A DNA stretch of 6,579 bases from Pseudomonadota bacterium. Its GTDB lineage: Bacteria > Pseudomonadota > Gammaproteobacteria > Xanthomonadales > Xanthomonadaceae. Below the pieces are notes generated by a model. It was given only the letters and a program-made list of their open reading frames with translations, was not told the origin of the DNA and did not search any database. A program made the position numbers and the translations under genes. How positions within the stretch are numbered: the first letter of the stretch is position 1; each line of letters starts with the position of its first letter. The stretch is taken from contig JAEWOJ010000137.1 in assembly GCA_023399815.1 (NCBI GenBank), positions 1-6,579 on the forward strand, read 5' to 3'. This document shows, piece by piece, positions 1 to 5,215 of this stretch.

Positions 1-641
1 CCGCGGTTCCGCCGAAGCCGCGCTCGCCGGCGGCGCGCTTCTTCGGCGTGGTGCTGGACCCGCATACCTATGGCGCGCTGTTCTACATGCTGCTGTCGCT
101 GGTCACCGGCGTCTTCTTCTTCACCTGGGTGGTGACCGGGCTGTCGCTGTCGATGTCGCTGCTGGTCCTGATCATCGGCATCCCGGTGCTGCTGCTGTTC
201 CTGGGCTCGGTGCGGGTGCTGTCGCTGGTGGAAGGCCGCATCATCGAGACCCTGCTCGGCGTGCGCATGCCGCGCCGGCCGGCCTACACCGACAGGAGCC
301 AGGGCTGGCTGGCGCGGATCGTCGCGATGTTCACCGACGGCCGCACCTGGCTGACGATGCTGTATTTCGTGCTGATGCTGCCGCTGGGCGTGCTCTATTT
401 CAGCATCGCGACCTCGCTGCTTTCGACCTCGCTGGCCCTGGTCTTCGCGCCCCTGGCGAACCTGCTGTTCGACGAACCGGTCGGTGTCTGGATCGACGGC
501 GTGAACGTGGCCAACGGCTTCTGGCTGTGGCCGGTGACGGTGGCGGTGGGCGCACTGCTGCTGTTCGCCACCCTGCACCTGGCGCGCGGCGTCGGCAGGC
601 TGCATGGCGCCATGGCCAAGCACCTGCTGGTGCGGCTGTAG
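1..641 (+). CDS. Putative sensor-domain membrane protein, 5' end cut by window edge
   Basis: The frame is open to the left edge from base 3, giving 212 visible residues and a TAG stop at 639-641. The GTG at 48 is inside the gene and not its start: the codons before it read through a Pro/Ala-rich linker (PPKPRSPAARFFG) that continues straight into the domain. Four hydrophobic segments are visible: two before the conserved-looking SLVEGRIIETLLG stretch, one pair-like segment around LYFVLMLPLGVLYFSIA, and one near the C-terminus. This layout, with PRRPAYTDRS after the second helix, matches the 'putative sensor' domain family (PF13796) as I know it. Xanthomonad homologues usually carry an N-terminal cytoplasmic domain of about 100 residues and often follow a PadR-type regulator gene; neither is visible here. 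Ligand and output are unknown. The gene converges on the DUF2798 gene and ends 22 bases before a strong hairpin. Confidence 0.8.
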   Translation, partial: AVPPKPRSPAARFFGVVLDPHTYGALFYMLLSLVTGVFFFTWVVTGLSLSMSLLVLIIGIPVLLLFLGSVRVLSLVEGRIIETLLGVRMPRRPAYTDRSQGWLARIVAMFTDGRTWLTMLYFVLMLPLGVLYFSIATSLLSTSLALVFAPLANLLFDEPVGVWIDGVNVANGFWLWPVTVAVGALLLFATLHLARGVGRLHGAMAKHLLVRL

Positions 642-663
642 GCAACGCCACGCAACGGGAAGA

Positions 664-700
664 AACGAACGGGGCGCCTGGGCGCCCCGTTCGTTCTTTG
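664..700 (+). terminator. Strong intrinsic terminator-like hairpin, probably bidirectional
   Basis: Bases 664-678 and 681-695 form a perfect 15-bp inverted repeat with a 2-base centre; in RNA the innermost pairs would open into a small loop. On the + strand it is followed by TTCGTTCTTTG, which is moderately T-rich. On the - strand the stem is followed by GTTTCTTCCC, also T-rich. It lies between two convergent genes (stops at 641 and 765), so one element can end both transcripts. The U-tract is weak compared with E. coli terminators, as is usual in GC-rich genomes. Confidence 0.8.
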
Positions 701-764
701 AGACCCGTCGGGCGGTGGATGCGACTGCCGCTGCATCCGCGGCGATCGGGCAGAGGATAAGCGC

Positions 765-1034
765 TCAGTGCGTGCGTACGAGCGCCGCCGTTGCCCTGCG
801 TACCACGGGCAGGAGCAACAGCAGCACGGGGAAGGCGATGAGCCAGGACACTCCCCAGGCGCCCAGCCAGCGGGACGTGAGGTGAGGCGACAGGCCGATG
901 CTTTTCAACGTGCTGATCAGCGATACGACGCTGGTCATGAGGATGGACAGCAGCAGCGGCATGACCCATGCGCCACAACGCGCGGGAAGCTTGGGAATGC
1001 CGAGAAAAAGAGTGGGTTTCTGTGATGCGTTCAC
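765..1034 (-). CDS. DUF2798 family small membrane protein
   Basis: This encodes 89 residues with two predicted transmembrane helices at about residues 22-44 and 56-77, joined by a short loop (SIGLSPHLTSRW). Motifs KLPAR, VMPLLLSILMT and GAWGVSWLIAFPVLLL match the DUF2798 family (PF11391) as I remember it. The family is small, two-helix and of unknown function. The start is a GTG at 1032-1034, supported by an AGGAG six bases upstream; there is no in-frame ATG nearby, so GTG is the best choice. About 14 residues precede the family core. The C-terminus ends in basic residues (VVRRATAALVRTH), suggesting a cytoplasmic tail by the positive-inside rule. It is convergent with the sensor-like gene and stands alone, with about 430 bases before phaZ. 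Confidence 0.82.
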   Translation of the reverse strand: MNASQKPTLFLGIPKLPARCGAWVMPLLLSILMTSVVSLISTLKSIGLSPHLTSRWLGAWGVSWLIAFPVLLLLLPVVRRATAALVRTH

Positions 1035-1040
1035 GATGAT

Positions 1041-1045
1041 CTCCT
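1041..1045 (-). promoter_or_regulatory. Ribosome-binding site of the DUF2798 gene
   Basis: The + strand bases CTCCT read AGGAG on the - strand. They lie six bases before the GTG start at 1034, an ideal Shine-Dalgarno spacing. This site decides the non-ATG start of the gene. Confidence 0.8.
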
Positions 1046-1461
1046 GGATCCGGTCAAACGAAGGCGCCTATCGCCCGCGAGCGGGCAAACAGCCCCGGCG
1101 GTGCCGGAGTGGATGGGCGCGTTGGTTGACGTGAACGCTTACGGTCGTCGCGGGAACCGTGACGACGGGGCGAATGGTAGGCACCGCATCCTGTTCTGGC
1201 AAGGGAACTGGCGAGCGCGCTTTGCCCTTGCAGCCAAGAGGACAGGAGACAGGGCAACCACCGAGGTCTGCCGGCTTCGACGGCCGACGCGATCATCCAT
1301 GCGTGATCGCCGTGGTACGGTTGAATCCGCTGTTTTCCAGCGCGTCACGCAGCGTCGCCGGCAGCCGGCTTCGCGGGCTTCATGCGCCTGCAGAGTGGCT
1401 CGGCCTCACCCGATCCCTTTCCCGTCCGTGGGAGAGGAGCGTCCGGGCCATGCCTGTTTCT
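1046..1461. other. Intergenic region with no convincing gene
   Basis: About 415 bases between the DUF2798 gene and the end of phaZ. Reading frames cross it on both strands, but their translations are Arg/Pro/Ala-rich low-complexity products of GC-rich antisense reading, without recognisable domains or good ribosome-binding sites. It contains several short inverted repeats: a GCCCGC/GCGGGC hairpin at 1073-1086, CCGGC/GCCGG at 1095-1107, a 7-bp repeat GCGATCA/TGATCGC at 1289-1295 and 1304-1310, and the hairpin at 1416-1437. The DUF2798 promoter must lie at the left end of this stretch, but I see no clear -35/-10 pair. No tRNA or rRNA is visible. Confidence 0.6.
1416..1437. repeat. Hairpin resembling dispersed GGGAGAGG intergenic repeat, degraded copy
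   Basis: CCTTTCCC at 1416-1423 can pair with GGGAGAGG at 1430-1437, with one G-T (G-U in RNA) pair and a six-base loop. It is preceded by CCTCACCCGAT. The pattern 'CTCACCC...CTCTCCC...GGGAGAGG' resembles a short hairpin repeat I recall in intergenic DNA of xanthomonads and other GC-rich proteobacteria; this copy would be imperfect. It lies 25 bases beyond the phaZ stop. On the - strand no T-tract follows it, so it is a poor intrinsic terminator. Membership in a repeat family is inference. Confidence 0.4.
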
Positions 1462-2778
1462 TCAACGTTGCGCGCGGCGGCGCAGCGGGGTGACGTTGCT
1501 GGCGGCGGCCTTGCGCGGTTTCTTCGCGGCGGCCGGCTGCGACTGCGCAGCGAAGAAGTCGCGCACCTTCGGGTAGACCACTTCGCGCCAGCGGCGGCCG
1601 CTGAAGATGCCGTAGTGGCCGGCGCCCTCGACGATGAAGTGGCTGCGGCGCGCGGCCGGGATGCCGGTGCACAGTGCCTGCGCGGCCTCGGTCTGGCCGA
1701 GGCCGGCGATGTCGTCCAGCTCGCCTTCGATGCTCAGCAGCGCGGTGTCGCGGATCGCCGACGGGTCCACGCGCTCGCCGCGCACGTGCCACTGCCCGCG
1801 CGGCAGCAGGAATTCCTGGAACACCACGCGGATGGTGTCCAGGTAGAAGCGCGCCGGCATGTCCAGCACCGCGTTGTACTCGTCGTAGAAGCGGCGATGG
1901 GCGTTGGCGTCGTCCAGGTCGCCCTTGACCAGGTCGGTGTAGAAGTCCCAGTGCGACATCAGGTGGCGGCTGGGGTTCATCGCCACGAAGCCGGCGTGCT
2001 GCAGGAAGCCCGGATACACGCGGCGGCCCTGGCCCGGGTAGGGCGCCGGCACGGCGTGGATGACGTTGTTCTCGAACCACGACAGCGGGTTGCGCGTGGC
2101 CAGGTTGTTGACCGCGGTGGGGCTGCGGCGGGCGTCGATGGGGCCGCCCATCATCACCAGCGAGCGCGGCGTGGCTTCGCCGCGGCCGGCCATCAGCGAC
2201 ACCGCGCCCAGCACCGGCACGGTCGGCTGGCAGACGCTGACCACGTGCAGGTTCCCGGCGCCGAGGTGGCGGATGAATTCCTGCACGTACTCGACGTAGT
2301 CGTCCAGGCCGAACTCGCCCTGTTCCACCGGCACCATGCGCGCGTCGACCCAGTCGGTGACGTAGACGCGATGGTCGCGCAGCAGGGTGCGCACGGTGTC
2401 GCGCAGCAGGGTGGCGTGGTGGCCGGACAGGGGCGCCACCACCAGCACGGCGGGCTGGGCGAGCAGGGCCTCGACCTTTGCGCTGTCGTTGCTGTGGCGC
2501 TTGAAGCGCAGCAGCCGGCAGAACGGCTTTTCCAGTTCGGTGAGCTGGGCGACGGGAACGACTTCGCCGTCGAGCTCCAGCTCGTGGATGTCCCACTCGG
2601 GCTTCTCGTAATCCTTGCCGAGGCGATGGAACAGCTCGTTCATCGCCGCCAGCCGGTCGGCGCCGGGCATGGACGACCACCAGTGCCCCGGAGTGTTGAA
2701 GAACGCCGCGTTGGCCTGCGCCTGGTGGACCCAGGGCGCCAGCAGATTGCGGGTCATCTCATGCAGTTGATAGAGCAT
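1462..2778 (-). CDS. phaZ: Intracellular polyhydroxyalkanoate (PHB) depolymerase, PhaZ family
   Basis: This predicted alpha/beta-hydrolase would cleave storage polyhydroxyalkanoate granules in the cytoplasm into hydroxyacid oligomers or monomers. From the ATG at 2776-2778 it has 438 residues. Its opening MLYQLHE is the family's typical N-terminus, so I prefer this start to the in-frame TTG three codons upstream. With this start the likely catalytic residues fall at Cys183 (VSVCQP), Asp355 (GELDD) and His388 (GAGHYGIFSG). These are the same numbers as the Cys-Asp-His triad reported for Ralstonia eutropha PhaZ1. The nucleophile is Cys, and no GxSxG lipase box sits there. VLVVAPLSGHHATLLRDT fits the family's oxyanion-side region. 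No signal peptide is seen, consistent with an intracellular enzyme. The last ~22 residues are an Ala/Lys/Arg-rich tail beyond the catalytic domain. No strong Shine-Dalgarno precedes the start. No phaC or phasin gene is in the window. Confidence 0.93.
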   Translation of the reverse strand: MLYQLHEMTRNLLAPWVHQAQANAAFFNTPGHWWSSMPGADRLAAMNELFHRLGKDYEKPEWDIHELELDGEVVPVAQLTELEKPFCRLLRFKRHSNDSAKVEALLAQPAVLVVAPLSGHHATLLRDTVRTLLRDHRVYVTDWVDARMVPVEQGEFGLDDYVEYVQEFIRHLGAGNLHVVSVCQPTVPVLGAVSLMAGRGEATPRSLVMMGGPIDARRSPTAVNNLATRNPLSWFENNVIHAVPAPYPGQGRRVYPGFLQHAGFVAMNPSRHLMSHWDFYTDLVKGDLDDANAHRRFYDEYNAVLDMPARFYLDTIRVVFQEFLLPRGQWHVRGERVDPSAIRDTALLSIEGELDDIAGLGQTEAAQALCTGIPAARRSHFIVEGAGHYGIFSGRRWREVVYPKVRDFFAAQSQPAAAKKPRKAAASNVTPLRRRAQR

Positions 2779-2813
2779 GCCGGGCAATATGTATGGTCAT
2801 AATGGTGCCGTGC

Positions 2814-2819
2814 AGCATA
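2814..2819 (-). promoter_or_regulatory. Possible -10 element for phaZ
   Basis: On the - strand these bases read TATGCT, 4 of 6 matches to TATAAT. The site would start transcription near 2807 and give a leader of about 28 bases to the phaZ ATG. No good -35 is visible at 16-18 bases upstream. It sits in the 131-base gap between the methyltransferase stop and phaZ. The assignment rests on position and one hexamer only. Confidence 0.25.
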
Positions 2820-2909
2820 GCGCAAACCGGCCAGCGCGACGTTAAGCCGCAGGTCGGGGCTACGGGCAGGACAGGATCGGTGCCGACCGACGGCCGGCAG
2901 CCACCGGCA

Positions 2910-3506
2910 TCAGCCCGCGCTTTCCAGCGCCGCCACGTCGTCGCCGAGGGCCGGGCCCAGCCAGCAGTGCGAGCCGGCTGGCCGGAAGCCGGCCTCCCGC
3001 AACTGGCGGAGATACCAGCGGGCCGGGCGCGGCTGGAAACCCTCGTGGTCGCCGTGGAAGTCGTCCTCGGCGGCGAAGGTTTCCAGGAAGGCCACGCCTC
3101 CGCAAAGCTCGGCCAGGCCGGGCAGGCCCTGGCGCAGTTCGCGGTCGGGCACGTAGTGCATGACGTCCGAGCAGACGAGCAGGTCCACCGGCGCGCACGG
3201 GCGCAGCCACTGGAAATCGCCGAAGCGCGCCAGGTGCAGGTCGCGGGTGCGGCCATAGCGCCGCACGGCGTAGTTGCTGCCGTCGAAGCCCATGTACTGC
3301 AGCTTCGGCCGCAGCTTCAGCAGCGGCGCGCGCCAGGCGCCTTCGCCGCAGCCGATGTCGAGCGCGCTGCGGATGGGGCGCTCCAGGTAGTACTCGGCCG
3401 TGGCCACGGCCAGCTGCACCTTGCGTGCCAGCCGCGCGGGACCGCCGATGTCGCCGCGGCGGTACCAGCGCTGGAAGTAGGCGGCGTCGTACTGCTTTTC
3501 CTGCAT
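2910..3506 (-). CDS. Class I SAM-dependent methyltransferase, substrate unknown
   Basis: This encodes 198 residues with a Rossmann-fold methyltransferase core. Motif I is LDIGCGEG at residues 49-56 (glycine-rich S-adenosylmethionine-binding loop). The acidic residue after strand beta-2 is probably Asp75 in YMGFDGS. The motif IV-like stretch DLLVCSDVMHYVPD is at about 108-121. An N-terminal helical part (YDAAYFQRWYRRGD) precedes the core. The C-terminus (WYLRQLREAGFRP) resembles the last helix and strand of small-molecule methyltransferases. I do not recognise a specific substrate. The ATG at 3504-3506 is used; its upstream region lacks a clear Shine-Dalgarno. The gene is divergent from hemJ by 60 bases and lies upstream of phaZ on the same strand. 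The 131-base gap makes a shared operon uncertain. Confidence 0.85.
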   Translation of the reverse strand: MQEKQYDAAYFQRWYRRGDIGGPARLARKVQLAVATAEYYLERPIRSALDIGCGEGAWRAPLLKLRPKLQYMGFDGSNYAVRRYGRTRDLHLARFGDFQWLRPCAPVDLLVCSDVMHYVPDRELRQGLPGLAELCGGVAFLETFAAEDDFHGDHEGFQPRPARWYLRQLREAGFRPAGSHCWLGPALGDDVAALESAG

Positions 3507-3521
3507 GTGCGTGTCGGGAGC

Positions 3522-3546
3522 GGATGGGCGAAAATGGCGCCCATCC
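3522..3546. promoter_or_regulatory. 9-bp inverted repeat between divergent genes
   Basis: GGATGGGCG at 3522-3530 and CGCCCATCC at 3538-3546 are perfect inverted copies separated by AAAATGG. The element sits in the 60-base gap between the methyltransferase start (3506) and hemJ start (3567). It could be an operator for a dimeric regulator or a hairpin in one of the leaders. The A-rich centre also offers a weak -10-like GAAAAT for hemJ, but no -35 is evident. Function is inference. Confidence 0.4.
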
Positions 3547-3556
3547 TAACGCCGCC

Positions 3557-3560
3557 GGAG
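3557..3560 (+). promoter_or_regulatory. Ribosome-binding site of hemJ-like gene
   Basis: GGAG ends six bases before the ATG at 3567. This supports the start at 3567, although the same frame stays open far upstream, antisense to the methyltransferase. Confidence 0.7.
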
Positions 3561-3566
3561 CCGTGC

Positions 3567-4016
3567 ATGTACGAATGGGTCAAGACCTTCCACATCGTGT
3601 TCGTGGTGGCGTGGATGGCGGCGGTGTTCTACCTGCCGAGGATCCTGGTCAACATCGCCGAGGCCGGCGGGCAGGCGCAGGTCGGCGAGCGGTTGCAGCT
3701 GATGGGGCGGCGCCTGTACCGCTTCGGCCACATGATGTTCGGCATCGCCTTCGTGCTGGGGCTGGTGCTGTGGCTGGGCTACAGGTTCCTGCCCGATTTC
3801 CGCACCATGGTCGCGCCCGGCGCCGCCGGCTGGCTGCACGCCAAGCTGGCGCTGGTGGCGCTGCTGCTGGCGTACTTCATCTTCACCGGGCGCTGGCTCA
3901 AGGGCGTGGCCCAGGGCAGGGCGCTGCCGTCGTCGCGCACGCTGCGCTGGTTCAACGAACTGCCGCTGCTGCTGTTCGTCGCCATCGTCTATCTGGTGCT
4001 CGCCAAGCCGTTCTGA
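3567..4016 (+). CDS. hemJ: HemJ/CopD-like membrane protein, probable protoporphyrinogen IX oxidase
   Basis: This encodes 149 residues starting MYEWVKTFH. The HemJ family (UPF0093, PF03653) oxidises protoporphyrinogen IX to protoporphyrin IX in the inner membrane, a late step of haem synthesis. Four hydrophobic segments are visible at about residues 7-29, 53-72, 89-107 and 131-147. Family-type positions are present: His9 in the first helix, FYLPR at 21-25, GWLHAKL at 88-94 with Lys93, and NELP at 130-133. Length agrees with the usual 140-150 residues. Homologues are also annotated loosely as 'CopD family protein', so the enzymatic role is inferred from motifs. The same frame is open back to 2793, but the MYEW start with GGAG in front fits the family N-terminus. 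It is divergent from the methyltransferase and convergent with accA. Confidence 0.82.
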   Translation: MYEWVKTFHIVFVVAWMAAVFYLPRILVNIAEAGGQAQVGERLQLMGRRLYRFGHMMFGIAFVLGLVLWLGYRFLPDFRTMVAPGAAGWLHAKLALVALLLAYFIFTGRWLKGVAQGRALPSSRTLRWFNELPLLLFVAIVYLVLAKPF

Positions 4017-4041
4017 GGGGCGTGGGTTGGCCGGACAGGCG

Positions 4042-4080
4042 GAAGGCCGGCATTGCCGGCCTTCTGCTTTGGTTTCCTTG
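4042..4080 (+). terminator. Intrinsic terminator of hemJ
   Basis: GAAGGCCGGC at 4042-4051 pairs perfectly with GCCGGCCTTC at 4055-4064 around a three-base loop (ATT). TGCTTTGGTTTCCTT follows. A 10-bp GC-rich stem with a T-rich tail 25 bases after the hemJ stop is a good rho-independent terminator. Confidence 0.85.
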
Positions 4081-4093
4081 CTTGTAGAAGCGA

Positions 4094-4162
4094 TGTAGGA
4101 GCGACGCCAGTCGCGATGGAGCCTTCCCGGTAAAGCCCCTCGCGACTGGCGTCGCTCCTACA
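4094..4162. repeat. Inverted pair of REP-like elements (BIME-like)
   Basis: Two perfect 23-bp inverted copies lie at 4094-4116 and 4140-4162, separated by a 23-base spacer. Each begins TGTAGGAGCGAC and contains its own small palindrome (GCGAC-GCCA-GTCGC). Tetranucleotide-headed units of the GTAGGAGCGAC type are abundant extragenic repeats in several xanthomonad and pseudomonad genomes and are linked in the literature to REP-associated tyrosine transposases (RAYT). The pair lies between the convergent hemJ and accA genes, a typical REP position, and may also act as a terminator or RNA 3'-end stabiliser for accA. No transposase is in the window. Confidence 0.85.
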
Positions 4163-4172
4163 GGGGCGCCCC
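4163..4172. repeat. Short GGGGCGCCCC palindrome after accA
   Basis: A perfect 10-base palindrome lies directly next to the REP pair and seven bases beyond the accA stop. It could nucleate a larger fold with the REP hairpin in the accA 3' end. It may equally be chance in GC-rich DNA. Confidence 0.35.
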
Positions 4173-4179
4173 AGGTCTC

Positions 4180-5139
4180 TCAGGCGGCCTCGTAGGCGCC
4201 ATAGCCGCGCAGGCGCGCGTAGCGCTGGGCCAGCAGTTCGCCGACCGGCAGCTTTTCCAGCGCGTCCAGCTCGTTGAGCAGCACGGCCTTCAGGCGCCGG
4301 CCCATCTGCTTCGGGTTGCGGTGGGCCCCGCCGATCGGTTCGCGCACGACCTTGTCGACCAGGCCCAGGCCCTTCAGGCGCGGGGCGGTCATGCCGAGCT
4401 GCTCGGCCGCTTCCTTGTTCTTGCCTGCGTCCTTCCACAGGATCGAGGCGCAGCCTTCCGGGCTGATGGTCGAATAGACACTGTATTCCAGCATCACGGT
4501 ACGGTCGCCCACGCCCAGCGCCAGCGCGCCGCCGGAACCGCCTTCGCCGATCACGGTGCAGATCACCGGCACCTTCAGCTCGGCCATTTCCATCAGGTTG
4601 CGGGCGATGGCCTCGGACTGGCCGCGCTCCTCGGCGTCGATGCCCGGCCAGGCGCCGGCGGTGTCGATCAGGGTCAGCACCGGCAGCTTGAAGCGCTCGG
4701 CCATCTTCATCAGGCGCAGCGCCTTGCGGTAGCCCTCGGGCTTGGGCATGCCGAAGTTGCGCTTGATCTTTTCCTTGGTGTCGCGGCCCTTCTGGTGGCC
4801 GATCAGCATCACCGGGCGGCCGCCGATGCGGGCCAGGCCGCCGACGATCGCCTTGTCGTCGGCGAAGGCACGGTCGCCGGCCAGCTCCTGGAACTCGTCG
4901 CAGAAGATGCCGATGTAATCCAGGGTGTAGGGGCGCGACGGGTGGCGCGCCACCTGCAGCACCTGCCAGGACGACAGGTTGCGGAAGATCTGCGCGGTAC
5001 GCAGGCGCAGCTTGTCTTCCAGTGCCCGCACCTCGGCTTCGACATTGACCGCCGGGCCCGCGCTGGCGCTGCGCAGGTCCTGGATCTTGGCTTCCAGATC
5101 GGCGATGGGCTGCTCGAAATCGAGGTAGTTCGGATTCAT
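4180..5139 (-). CDS. accA: Acetyl-CoA carboxylase carboxyltransferase subunit alpha
   Basis: AccA pairs with AccD to form the cytoplasmic carboxyltransferase, which moves the carboxyl group from carboxybiotin on AccB to acetyl-CoA. This gives malonyl-CoA, the first committed step of fatty-acid synthesis. The protein has 319 residues, the same as E. coli AccA, from the ATG at 5137-5139 (MNPNYLDFEQ). The frame is open further upstream, but that part overlaps dnaE and does not fit the family. Visible features are an N-terminal coiled-coil-like helix (about 9-50), GHQKGRDTKEKIKRNFGMP (114-132), DTAGAWPGIDAEERGQ (159-174), the glycine-rich GEGGSGGALA (198-207) and STISPEGCASILWKD (223-237). It follows dnaE with a 76-base gap, as in related genomes. 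No clear Shine-Dalgarno is seen. A TACACT hexamer (- strand, 5168-5173) could be a -10 giving accA its own start about 22 bases upstream of the ATG. Confidence 0.97.
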   Translation of the reverse strand: MNPNYLDFEQPIADLEAKIQDLRSASAGPAVNVEAEVRALEDKLRLRTAQIFRNLSSWQVLQVARHPSRPYTLDYIGIFCDEFQELAGDRAFADDKAIVGGLARIGGRPVMLIGHQKGRDTKEKIKRNFGMPKPEGYRKALRLMKMAERFKLPVLTLIDTAGAWPGIDAEERGQSEAIARNLMEMAELKVPVICTVIGEGGSGGALALGVGDRTVMLEYSVYSTISPEGCASILWKDAGKNKEAAEQLGMTAPRLKGLGLVDKVVREPIGGAHRNPKQMGRRLKAVLLNELDALEKLPVGELLAQRYARLRGYGAYEAA

Positions 5140-5174
5140 CGGAAACCGTCTTGAATGAAAGTGGGGAAGTGTAG

Positions 5175-5211
5175 CCGAACGCGTCGGCGGGACCCGTACG
5201 CGGCCGTTCGG
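5175..5211 (-). other. Imperfect hairpin in the dnaE-accA gap
   Basis: CCGAACG at 5175-5181 and CGTTCGG at 5205-5211 form 7-bp arms around a 23-base GC-rich interior. On the - strand it begins just after the dnaE stop (5216) and is followed by CTACACTTCCCCACTTTCATT, moderately pyrimidine-rich. It may weaken read-through from dnaE into accA. It is not a clear terminator. Confidence 0.35.
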
Positions 5212-5215
5212 ACCC

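Noticed and set aside
1200..1230. CAAGGG/CCCTTG inverted repeat as a terminator
   Set aside because: Only six base pairs around a 19-base loop, no T-tract, and no gene ends nearby.
1101..1493. Possible small + strand gene in the intergenic region
   Set aside because: Arg-rich translation without a domain, it runs into the hairpin repeat and the 3' end of phaZ on the opposite strand, and has no convincing Shine-Dalgarno.
1159..2802. Long open frame (547 residues) on the + strand opposite phaZ
   Set aside because: It is antisense to a clear phaZ gene, its product is a His/Val/Ala/Gln-rich mirror of the phaZ codons, and it shows no domain or ribosome-binding site. GC-rich codon bias keeps such frames open.
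2793..3566. Upstream in-frame extension of hemJ giving a 407-residue protein
   Set aside because: The extra part lies antisense to the methyltransferase and has no recognisable domain. The MYEW start at 3567 matches the family and has GGAG six bases upstream.
4094..4162. Start of a CRISPR array or transposon ends
   Set aside because: Only two copies, in inverted orientation, with no transposase, target duplication or further spacers. A REP-like pair explains it better.
4321..5154. 277-residue open frame on the + strand opposite accA
   Set aside because: Low-complexity His/Gln/Ala/Leu-rich antisense product of a highly conserved gene, with no start signals or motifs.
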